Source: DRVP01 sp964604045 (lineage in GTDB: Archaea; Thermoproteota; Bathyarchaeia; Bathyarchaeales; Bathycorpusculaceae). From it: a stretch of DNA of 17,583 bases. The translations under genes were made by a program, and so were the position numbers. The number at the start of each line of letters is the position of its first letter. Within the stretch, counting starts at the first letter, position 1. Location: assembly GCA_964604045.1 (NCBI GenBank), contig CAZRXM010000017.1:1-17583 (forward strand), written 5' to 3'. Under the pieces are notes generated by a model, which did not search any database, was not told where the DNA came from, and was given only the letters and a program-made list of their open reading frames with translations. Of this stretch, positions 7,088 through 12,785 are shown piece after piece.

Positions 7088-7645
7088 ATGAACGAAACGA
7101 TTGAGGTTATAAAACGCAGAAGAAGCATAAGAAAGTTCAAGCCGAAACAGATACCAGACGAGTATCTTCAAGAGATTTTGGAGTGCGCTATACTTGCGCC
7201 AAATGCGCGGAACCAACAGAAGTGGCATTTCACAGTAATCCAAAACAAGGAAACGCTGGATAAGATGGCGAACATAATGGAGGAGGGCATGCTAAAATCT
7301 GGCATAGACTTTCTGGCGCAGAGGGCGAAAGACCCAAACTTCAACCCCTTCTGGAACGCCCCAACAGTGATACTAATCACCGCGGATAAAACGGCTCGTT
7401 TTGCTGAAATAGACTGCGCCCTTGCCGCCGAAAACATCTTGATAGCGGCTGAATCGCTGGGACTTGGCTCAATAATAATGACGTCCACATAATTCCTGTT
7501 CAAGTCAGAGAAGGGTGAACAATTGAAAAAGGAGTTGAGTGTTCCGGAAGGCTATGAACATGTATGCGTTGTTGCATTAGGATATAAGGATGAAAATCCA
7601 CCGCCGAAGCCTAGAAGAAAAGACGTAATCAATTACATAAAGTGA
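7088..7645 (+). pseudogene. Nitroreductase-family FMN oxidoreductase with an in-frame TAA
   Basis: FMN-dependent NAD(P)H oxidoreductase family. The start ATG follows GGGAGGTG with a 7-base spacer. N-terminal FMN-binding sequence RRRSIRKFKPKQIPDEYLQ, then LAPNARNQQKWHFTVI and the central NAPTVILITAD and ALAAENILIAAESLGLGSII. At 7490-7492 a TAA interrupts the frame at residue 135. The same frame, with no shift, then continues FLFKSEKGEQLKKEL, EHVCVVALGYKDENPP and KPRRKDVINYIK, the standard C terminus. Total length with the stop bridged is 185 codons, normal for the family. A single change such as GAA to TAA explains it. The tail kept its sequence, so the mutation is recent, an error, or read through. 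The truncated form would lack part of the fold and FMN site. Confidence 0.85.
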
Positions 7646-7690
7646 CCAACCAAGTTCAAGCGCCGTAAAACTATAAAGTCGATAGCTCTT

Positions 7691-8407
7691 CTAGGATTTT
7701 TCATTTAGCAATTTTCTCTTTGCTTTTTCGTACTCCTCTGTTGTTATTGCTCCAGAATCAAGCAGTCTTTTAAGTCTCTCAAGCTGGTCGACAATTGTTT
7801 CTGTGGCAGCGGCTGAGAGATGCTGGGGAAGCGCTGTTTTTTCAGCCATTTTTTCCACGGAAGCTGCTATTTTCTGCTGTTGGAAGACTTCCCGCCACTC
7901 AGTTAGTTTGCCCATTAGGATTTCCTTGGCTTTCGCTGGTTCTGAAATGTCCCAAAACATGTTGCGCCCAGCCTTAACAATAGTTGGCTCAGCGGCTCCA
8001 CCCCCAACCATTACGCCTTTTCCAACAACTGCCCCTCCGCCGACGTATCCAACTTCAAGCCCCGTGGTTGTTGTGAACACCAGCGAGCCGCAATTGAACA
8101 TTCTCGCCAGAATTCCCTGCATCACGTGAATGTCCCTAATTTGATCGAAGGTTATTTCCCGAGCGTAGCTTCCGAAAAACCAGGACTTTTCTATGCGAAC
8201 AGACTTGTCAGTTATAAAGTATGTATAGGCGTTCTTGTTAAAGTAGTAGAGCAGAAAGAAAACGAAGCAAAGAGCCAGCCAAAACGGGACAAGAAGCGGG
8301 ACAAAAACGAACAGAGGGCTTAGGAGGATGGAGACAGCCGCAAAGACTATGGCAAACTTAACAAGGGTCTTCTTCATGAAAGGCCTGCCGCTCCAAAGAA
8401 CAGACAT
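7691..8407 (-). CDS. Membrane protein with bacterial-type PH domain and C-terminal SHOCT motif
   Basis: Protein of 238 residues, function unknown. N-terminal cytosolic WSGRPFMKKT, then two adjacent hydrophobic helices (about 14-55, from VKFAIVFAAVSILLS to LALCFVFFLLYYF). Next is a bPH2/YdbS-like domain (YFITDKSVRIEKSWFFG, ITFDQIRDIHVMQG) with a glycine-rich insertion (GYVGGGAVVGKG, MVGGGAA). After a charged linker it ends with a SHOCT segment, QLERLKRLLDSGAITTEEYEKAKRKLL, abbreviated here to its ends QLERLKRLL and EEYEKAKRKLL, a short motif often found on oligomeric membrane proteins. Start chosen at ATG 8407 because GGAGG lies 8 bases upstream; the TTG at 8425 would place the SD inside the gene. 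It converges with the nitroreductase. Confidence 0.8.
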   Translation of the reverse strand: MSVLWSGRPFMKKTLVKFAIVFAAVSILLSPLFVFVPLLVPFWLALCFVFFLLYYFNKNAYTYFITDKSVRIEKSWFFGSYAREITFDQIRDIHVMQGILARMFNCGSLVFTTTTGLEVGYVGGGAVVGKGVMVGGGAAEPTIVKAGRNMFWDISEPAKAKEILMGKLTEWREVFQQQKIAASVEKMAEKTALPQHLSAAATETIVDQLERLKRLLDSGAITTEEYEKAKRKLLNEKS

Positions 8408-8440
8408 AAAGGGCGCCTCCATCAAAATCTTGTCATCAAA

Positions 8441-8451
8441 CTATTTAAAAG
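8441..8451 (-). promoter_or_regulatory. TATA-like box for the PH/SHOCT gene
   Basis: Minus-strand CTTTTAAATAG, about 34-44 bases before ATG 8407. The predicted RNA start near 8420 falls at the GGAGG, giving a very short leader and a promoter separate from the genes upstream. Confidence 0.55.
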
Positions 8452-8465
8452 ATGTTGATAGGCTT

Positions 8466-8996
8466 CTACAGCTTTTGTAAGATCCCCTCCTCCAAATCTT
8501 CCTCATCTATCTTAAAAGTGTCCGGCTCCTCCCGCCTTAATATGGCTTTTAAAGCCTCGGGTGGTAGTTCCCTAACAAGCTCCAGAATCTCCTTTCTGGC
8601 AGCTTCAAAATGCTTGTTTAGGAGGCTTCTATCCTTGTACATGACCCCGGCTAGGGGACATATCTTCTCCATCTTCAAATACCACTCAATTTTACTCGTT
8701 GTCCTGTTTATGTCAAAGGTTATTGGTCCCGCCACGCAAGTTTCGGGTTTAACTGGGTGGATAAGGCATTTCCGCGTGGCTTTATCGTAGAATATGCAGT
8801 AGCCGTCCATAGTTTCCCTTGGAAAAGTGTATTCTGTGCGCATAAACGGGTTTTCAATTTTTATGCCGTTCTTGGCTAGAAACTCCAAAATTATTTTTTC
8901 ACGTTTTTCGGTTATAGGTGGTCTAGCGTCTTGGCAGCAGCTTATCTTGCATGCGCTGCACACTTTGAAAAAGTTTTCCTGCCTTTCACCTTCCAT
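8466..8996 (-). CDS. YkgJ-type CxxCxxxCC cluster protein, linked to the GCS2 gene
   Basis: Protein of 176 residues with CSACKISCC at the N terminus (Cys13, 16, 20, 21), then DGYCIFY, ATRKCLIHPVKPETCVAGPITFD and EKICPLAG, the conserved Cys and proline-rich segments of the YkgJ-like family (PF03692), predicted to bind zinc or iron. The last 50 residues are a charged helical tail ending DEEDLEEGILQKL. Start ATG 8996 is behind AAAAAGGAG with an 8-base spacer. It begins 20 bases after the GCS2 stop with no promoter between, so it is most likely co-transcribed with the ligase. That suggests, but does not prove, a part in the same pathway, for example as a metal-dependent modifying enzyme. It differs clearly from the copy at 2082-2618 in spacing and tail. 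Confidence 0.82.
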   Translation of the reverse strand: MEGERQENFFKVCSACKISCCQDARPPITEKREKIILEFLAKNGIKIENPFMRTEYTFPRETMDGYCIFYDKATRKCLIHPVKPETCVAGPITFDINRTTSKIEWYLKMEKICPLAGVMYKDRSLLNKHFEAARKEILELVRELPPEALKAILRREEPDTFKIDEEDLEEGILQKL

Positions 8997-9016
8997 CTGA
9001 TACGCTCCTTTTTCTT

Positions 9017-10207
9017 TTAGATGAAAGGTTCATTGTTCTTTAAGCTGTTTAAGAGTTGCGTGTAAACATCTACAACGGCCTCGTGAAACTCCGTTTTCTG
9101 GGCCCTGACAAGAACTTTTTCCCTAATGACCTCGGATAGGCTTCCGTTTTCCACGCGCTTCTCTATGAGGGGCAGATAGTCTTTCTCTTCGGCAGTTGCG
9201 TTTTCCCAAGCCATGCGTAGGAAACTTTTGCAGACGTGTCTGGCTGTTGGCCCTTCTGGGTTAAGCACTTTGGCGTTTAGGCCCTCCTTTATTATGGAGC
9301 GGAAGTCTGCCACCAAGACCTCTGTGGGCAAGAGCTGCCAGTTCATCCTAATTAGACCTCTCAACAAAGCCCTAATATAACAGCTTAAAGCCACATCGGA
9401 CTTTATACACTCCTGTTCGTCCATTACTCGAATTTCCAAGGCTTTTCTTTCAAAGCGGACTGTAACGCCCCGCGAGTTAACCCACTCTTTATGGAGAATG
9501 CAGGGGTGAGCTCCAGCCTTAGCCAGGTCTCTGGAATAACGTTCAATTACTTCCAGCCTGTACTGCTTAAGGGATTGAATGTACTCTGGCACCACATTTC
9601 CCGCTATGGAGGGTACTTCCTTCTGGTTTTCCATGTAAAAGCGTAGACGGTTATCTACATACTCGCCTAAACGGCCTTCATAAATGGGGGACGAAGCTGA
9701 AACCGCTGGAAGGTAAGCACAAACATTTGCAAGCAGGTTATGTGCTCGAACGGCTTTGGCTTCGTCTGCGTATGGAATGTTTAGCTGAAAACTTTGAATG
9801 TTCAGCCATCCATGCTGTTTAATGTTGAATATTCGGCTGAAAGCCTCATAAATCTGCCTATGCCTATGCGGCCAAACAGCTGCCTCCTCAAGCCTCAGCG
9901 TAGGGTGCATTCCTGTGCCCAAAAGCCTAGCGCCGTAACGGCGTTCAAGCAACTCGCTAAGCGTCAAAACAGCCTCTTGCATGGTTTCCTCAAAGACTTT
10001 AGGAGACCTAAAGGGCTTGTTGGGCTTAACCTCCATAACGTGAAGCTGCAGCTCCTTCCCAAATGTGAAGCCGTTAAGCTCCACGAAGTTCACAACTCGT
10101 CCATAAAAATCCTTAATGACCTTGTCAACTATAGGTAGTGCTTTCAAGTTTTCATCAACAAGCGAAAACTCGTGTTCTGGACCTAGAACCTCTAGGGTTC
10201 TGTACGT
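9017..10207 (-). CDS. GCS2-family carboxylate-amine ligase (glutamate-cysteine ligase-like), non-canonical start
   Basis: ATP-dependent ligase of the GCS2 fold (PF04107, YbdK-like), which joins a carboxylate, often glutamate, to an amine. Seen: GTGMHPTLRLEEAAVWPHRH, IQSFQLNIPYADE, VSASSPIYEGRLG, VRFERKALEIRVMDEQEC and a helical C terminus. The first canonical codon (TTG 10147) would remove the conserved LEVLGPEHEFSLVDEN, whose acidic residues belong to the active site. That sequence lies in frame between 10147 and a TAG at about 10222 without ATG, GTG or TTG. ACG 10207 stands where an ATG is expected, 8 bases after AGAGGT, and gives MYRTLEVLGPEHEF (396 residues). Either ACG initiates or it is a mutated or mis-called ATG. 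The substrate is not readable from sequence. It diverges from the RLAN/ATP-grasp pair and is followed by the YkgJ-type gene. Confidence 0.88.
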   Translation of the reverse strand, partial: TYRTLEVLGPEHEFSLVDENLKALPIVDKVIKDFYGRVVNFVELNGFTFGKELQLHVMEVKPNKPFRSPKVFEETMQEAVLTLSELLERRYGARLLGTGMHPTLRLEEAAVWPHRHRQIYEAFSRIFNIKQHGWLNIQSFQLNIPYADEAKAVRAHNLLANVCAYLPAVSASSPIYEGRLGEYVDNRLRFYMENQKEVPSIAGNVVPEYIQSLKQYRLEVIERYSRDLAKAGAHPCILHKEWVNSRGVTVRFERKALEIRVMDEQECIKSDVALSCYIRALLRGLIRMNWQLLPTEVLVADFRSIIKEGLNAKVLNPEGPTARHVCKSFLRMAWENATAEEKDYLPLIEKRVENGSLSEVIREKVLVRAQKTEFHEAVVDVYTQLLNSLKNNEPFI

Positions 10208-10215
10208 ACAGACAG

Positions 10216-10221
10216 ACCTCT
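10216..10221 (-). promoter_or_regulatory. Shine-Dalgarno sequence of the GCS2 gene
   Basis: Minus-strand AGAGGT, 8 bases before ACG 10207. It lies at the predicted 5' end of the RNA, so initiation further upstream is unlikely. Confidence 0.55.
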
Positions 10222-10242
10222 AAAAGGTTTTACATACGCGGA

Positions 10243-10250
10243 GATATAAG
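10243..10250 (-). promoter_or_regulatory. TATA-like box for the GCS2-YkgJ unit
   Basis: Minus-strand CTTATATC, with an RNA start expected near 10220. It faces away from the RLAN promoter about 50 bases further on. Confidence 0.5.
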
Positions 10251-10298
10251 CCTTACAGCCCAAAACTTTGATGGCTTACGAGGGATCCAACAGTTAAT

Positions 10299-10308
10299 CT
10301 TAAATATC
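10299..10308 (+). promoter_or_regulatory. TATA-like box for the RLAN/ATP-grasp unit
   Basis: CTTAAATATC, with an RNA start expected near 10330. The ATG at 10310 lies only two bases after this box and so would not be in the transcript. Confidence 0.5.
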
Positions 10309-10351
10309 GATGACTGTTTTAGCCATTCTCTTGTTGTCTGGTGCCTCCTGT

Positions 10352-11041
10352 TTGCTGGTCGTCTCAAACATACCATTAAAAACAGATGTTCCAACAACAA
10401 CACCGTCAACATTCCTCAAGTCCTCTTTTAGAGGTTTTGTTCTCAACGTGAACAACGACTATCGCTACATGAAAACAGGGTATTTTGTCTCGCTGCATGC
10501 TGAAATTTTAGGCGACGATGTTGTCCCAACAACCGAAAACGCCGTGGACGTTTACAGGCCACCAATTTTGTTGACGAGGGCGGCGAAGAACGGGACGCCA
10601 ACCATGCCCTTCATCTTAACGGACTCTGTTAAACAAATCATGGCTGTATTCACTTTCCCCGTTGTTGTTTTTCCCGTCAACCCCTTCATGTTCAACGGTT
10701 TTAAAGTGGCGGAAAACAGAACCGCCCTCTATATGGCGGTTAAAAGCTTAAGCATGAATTACCGCTATGCTGTCTGCGCTCAACCGCTTAAAGGCAAACT
10801 CCTGTCCGTTAAATCGTTCTTCGGCGAATGTGTATCTGAATATGGTGAGGTGAAGGCTGTTGCCAAAAAAGTCTATGAAACCTTCAATATTCCAGTGTGC
10901 AAGCTTCATGTCCAACGTCTTAACGGAAAAGCGTATCTTTGCGGGCTTCAACTGGTAGAGTTTGGGGAAATTCAGCCCAGCGATGTTGACTTGCTATCTA
11001 AAATGGTTTCCCGGTTTTCCGGGAAAGGATGGTCCGGTTGA
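10352..11041 (+). CDS. RLAN-domain protein (RimK-like ATP-grasp N-terminal domain), stand-alone
   Basis: Matches the RLAN domain (PF14401) usually fused in front of RimK-like ATP-grasp ligases; here it is a separate protein. Seen: VLNVNNDYRYMKTGYFVSLH (family pattern YRY..xGYYVSLxAE), LGDDVVPTTENAVDVYRPP, VVVFPVNPFMFNGFK, KSFFGECVSEYGEVK, VAKKVYETFNIPVCKLHVQ and a C-terminal GLQLVEFGEIQPSDVDLLSK. The domain's biochemical role is unknown; substrate or carrier binding is a guess. I prefer TTG 10352 (MLVVSNIPLKTDVP; GGTG 8 bases upstream). ATG 10310 lies almost inside the TATA box, and the hydrophobic stretch it would add (TVLAILLLSGASC) imitates a lipoprotein signal. The stop overlaps the ATP-grasp start by 13 bases, so the two are translationally coupled. 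Confidence 0.78.
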   Translation: MLVVSNIPLKTDVPTTTPSTFLKSSFRGFVLNVNNDYRYMKTGYFVSLHAEILGDDVVPTTENAVDVYRPPILLTRAAKNGTPTMPFILTDSVKQIMAVFTFPVVVFPVNPFMFNGFKVAENRTALYMAVKSLSMNYRYAVCAQPLKGKLLSVKSFFGECVSEYGEVKAVAKKVYETFNIPVCKLHVQRLNGKAYLCGLQLVEFGEIQPSDVDLLSKMVSRFSGKGWSG

Positions 11042-11919
11042 CGCGGATAGCATGCTTTGTTGAAAAGTATAATTTCTTCCATTCAAGGGAAGCTGAAGCG
11101 TTGCAGATGTTTAAGGAGACAGCCCAGAAGCTTGGCCACGAGTTCCATTTCATTTTTAGAAATGAGCTTTCCGAAATTCCGAAGTATGACGCGGTTTTCA
11201 TTAGGGCGATCACGGACCCGCTTTACACAGCCTATGTGGTTTCGAAAACCGCTTGGGAGCTTGGTCTAAGGGTTATCGACGATCCGATTTCGATTAGGAT
11301 ATGCGCCAACAAAATCCACCAGTATCGCCTCTTCGAAAAGTATGGTGTGCCCTACATTCCCACGATTTTCCTAGGCAGGGAAGAGTTCCATCACAAGCAG
11401 ATTGCCGAAATCTTTGAGGTTTTAGGCAAGCCCGTTGTGATAAAGGCACCCTATACGAGTTTCTCAAAGTACGTGGAGAAAGCCTCATGCGAGACGAGCT
11501 TCCGCGAGGTTGCCAAACGCTTCTTTAGGAGGTCAGACTACATAGTTGTGCAGAAGTTTATGCCATCCCGCTTTGACTGGCGCGTAGGTGTGTTAAACGG
11601 CGAAGTCTTATACGTGTGCAAGTACATGATGCCCAAAGGCAAATGGAAACACGGCGTTAAAAGACGTGGGAAACCCAGCTTCGTTTGGGGAAGAACAGTC
11701 ACCCTAAAACGGGACAACGCTCCTAAGAGACTCAAGGAAGTAGCTCTAAAAGCATGCAGCGTCGTTGGGAATGGGCTGTACGGTGTGGACGTTAAAGAGG
11801 TTAACGGCGACTACATAGTAGTTGAGGTCAACGACAACCCAAGCATATATAGGGGACAGGAGGATCTGCGGGACAAGGACATCTACGAGAAAATCATAAA
11901 ATTCTTAGCAGAACCTTAG
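11029..11919 (+). CDS. RimK-like ATP-grasp amino acid ligase
   Basis: ATP-grasp ligase of 296 residues, joining an amino acid to a carboxylate through an acyl phosphate. N-terminal pre-ATP-grasp domain (RIACFVEKYNFFHSREAEAL, DAVFIRAITDP), then DDPISIRICANKIHQYRLFE and GVPYIPTIFL. ATP-grasp core: KPVVIKAPY (nucleotide Lys near 139), YIVVQKFMPSRFDWRVGVL (DWR at 183-185, typical of the RimK group), GVDVKEVNGDYIVVEVNDNP (metal-binding Asp, Glu and Asn at about 254-268). The start ATG overlaps the RLAN gene by 13 bases with AAAGG just upstream. The insert KYMMPKGKWKHGVKRRGKP is basic and may contact the acceptor. RimK relatives modify ribosomal S6, coenzyme F420, or LysW-type carriers; none of these can be singled out here. 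With RLAN and GCS2 it makes a two-ligase pathway likely. Confidence 0.9.
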   Translation: MVRLTRIACFVEKYNFFHSREAEALQMFKETAQKLGHEFHFIFRNELSEIPKYDAVFIRAITDPLYTAYVVSKTAWELGLRVIDDPISIRICANKIHQYRLFEKYGVPYIPTIFLGREEFHHKQIAEIFEVLGKPVVIKAPYTSFSKYVEKASCETSFREVAKRFFRRSDYIVVQKFMPSRFDWRVGVLNGEVLYVCKYMMPKGKWKHGVKRRGKPSFVWGRTVTLKRDNAPKRLKEVALKACSVVGNGLYGVDVKEVNGDYIVVEVNDNPSIYRGQEDLRDKDIYEKIIKFLAEP

Positions 11920-12013
11920 GAAAAATGACACAGTGAATTAGGAAAAGGGTTAAGCCGACAATCCTAAAGTTATTCCAAACCTTTTCGATTCTCCGCCATA
12001 TTTTATGTTTCAT
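11894..12013 (-). CDS. Possible 39-residue single-helix membrane peptide
   Basis: ATG behind an AGGAAGG that is only about one base away, unusually close. The peptide begins MKHKIWRRIEKVWNNFRIV and continues GLTLFLIHCVIF, one likely membrane helix after a basic, amphipathic stretch, the typical layout of small archaeal membrane proteins. Its 3' end runs 26 bases into the rimK-like gene antisense. I do not recognise it. It could be chance, since no promoter or neighbour supports it. Confidence 0.3.
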   Translation of the reverse strand: MKHKIWRRIEKVWNNFRIVGLTLFLIHCVIFPKVLLRIL

Positions 12014-12065
12014 TCCTTCCTATGCAATAGTTGGATTTATTCCAGCCCCTTCTATGTATCTGTAT

Positions 12066-12279
12066 TCAGAAAGTGAAAGCATGCTTACGAGCCAACCCCA
12101 TCAAAATTAGCGCTCCAAACATCAAAGTCCAACTGATGGCTTCGTGGAAAGGCTTAGCTGTGTAAAATATGTATATTGCCGCTGCAAAGGCTATAAAAAC
12201 TAAAGGAACAGCCAAAATAAGCATGTAAGTTTGAAGAATTCTTTTAACTGCTCCTTTAAGCTCATCCCTTAAACTTCAT
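12066..12279 (-). pseudogene. Small two-helix membrane protein, frameshifted after its start codon
   Basis: A frame ending at 12066 reads SLRDELKGAVKRILQTY, then MLILAVPLVFIAFAAAIYIF, then FHEAISWTLMFGALILMGLA, i.e. a short soluble N terminus and two membrane helices. Upstream of SLRD the frame closes at a TGA. The TGA is part of ATGA: an ATG at 12279 followed by one extra A would otherwise give MSLRDELK, a natural start. A TATA-like box places the RNA start at about that ATG, as in leaderless archaeal genes. Corrected length is 70 residues; without correction only the 52-residue part from ATG 12224 could be made. I do not recognise the family. Together with the 39-residue ORF it fills the 390-base space after the ATP-grasp gene. 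Confidence 0.45.
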
Positions 12280-12298
12280 CGACTTTGAGTTCCTTACC

Positions 12299-12306
12299 AT
12301 ATTTAA
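12299..12306 (-). promoter_or_regulatory. TATA-like box before the small membrane protein
   Basis: Minus-strand TTAAATAT, about 25 bases before ATG 12279, the geometry of a leaderless transcript. It lies between the regulator stop and that ORF. Confidence 0.4.
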
Positions 12307-12311
12307 GAGTT

Positions 12312-12710
12312 TTAAGCTGGACATTTCAGCTTTGCGGACATGCATATTTGACATTCCTCCAAGTCAATTGTGGGGTCAATGGCCTCGTGTAAGCTGCATA
12401 GTAGGCCTTTCGCGCGGGCAGTTCTACATATTTCGCAAAATTCTAGAATAAACCGTCTGGGGGTCAAGCCTTTGTTAACAAGGGAGTCAGCCATCCTCTC
12501 TATTAAACCTTTGATTTCTGCTTCCTTTTCTAGGTCTAGGGCTTTTCCACGCATCTTTCTATTATAAAGGCTTATGGCTGGCTGGCTTACACCTAAAAGT
12601 TTTGCGACTTCCACTTGTTTTAAACCGTATTTCGTCATTAGATGCTTGGCTATAGCTGCCCTTACTGGTGGAAGTAGGCTTTTTACGGCGACTTCGCATG
12701 GTAATAGCAT
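12312..12710 (-). CDS. HTH (XRE-like) transcriptional regulator with Cys-rich C-terminal domain
   Basis: Regulator of 132 residues. N-terminal MLLPCEVAVKSLLPPVRAAI and a helix-turn-helix at about 29-50 (GLKQVEVAKLLGVSQPAISL), as in the archaeal COG2522-type regulators. A linker helix leads to a C-terminal domain with six cysteines: FCEICR (92, 95), Cys105, ECQIC (120, 123) and Cys130. These could hold zinc or an Fe-S cluster and so sense oxygen or redox state (inference). Start ATG 12710 is chosen because family similarity begins there and AAAGGA lies 9 bases upstream; the ATG at 12746 overlaps the TATA box. It diverges from the flavodiiron operon across a perfect palindrome, so it probably controls that operon and itself. 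Confidence 0.85.
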   Translation of the reverse strand: MLLPCEVAVKSLLPPVRAAIAKHLMTKYGLKQVEVAKLLGVSQPAISLYNRKMRGKALDLEKEAEIKGLIERMADSLVNKGLTPRRFILEFCEICRTARAKGLLCSLHEAIDPTIDLEECQICMSAKLKCPA

Positions 12711-12743
12711 TTCATTCATTCCTTTGTGTATTTTGTGGAAAGG

Positions 12744-12753
12744 CATAAATATA
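12744..12753. promoter_or_regulatory. TATA box usable in both directions between regulator and flavodiiron operon
   Basis: CATAAATATA on the plus strand, TATATTTATG on the minus. For the operon the predicted RNA start is near 12775 and the TTG start is at 12786. For the regulator it is near 12722, with ATG 12710. Confidence 0.6.
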
Positions 12754-12775
12754 CTTTATTACAATTGTAATAAAG
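12754..12775. promoter_or_regulatory. Perfect 22-bp palindromic operator
   Basis: Half-site CTTTATTACAA followed directly by its exact reverse complement, with no spacer or mismatch. It touches the TATA box and ends at the predicted RNA start of the flavodiiron operon. For the regulator it covers the TFB-recognition (BRE) side of its own TATA. A dimeric HTH protein bound here could block both promoters. The divergent XRE-like regulator is the obvious candidate. Confidence 0.8.
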
Positions 12776-12785
12776 GTGAAAACGC

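Noticed and set aside
4067..7243. Longer helicase reading frame starting about 100 codons upstream, with hydrophobic segments
   Set aside because: The extension does not resemble Lhr proteins, overlaps the divergent nitroreductase start and its TATA box, and homology begins only near TTG 6943.
7490..7492. Recoded amino acid at the in-frame stop of the nitroreductase (pyrrolysine or selenocysteine)
   Set aside because: The codon is TAA; pyrrolysine uses TAG and selenocysteine TGA, and the position is not an active-site residue.
7168..7503. Antisense frame across the nitroreductase
   Set aside because: It is a shadow of a gene with clear protein-family conservation on the plus strand.
10310..10351. 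Lipoprotein-like signal (LLLSGASC) on the RLAN protein
   Set aside because: It lies upstream of the likely start and next to the TATA box, and RLAN/ATP-grasp proteins are cytosolic.
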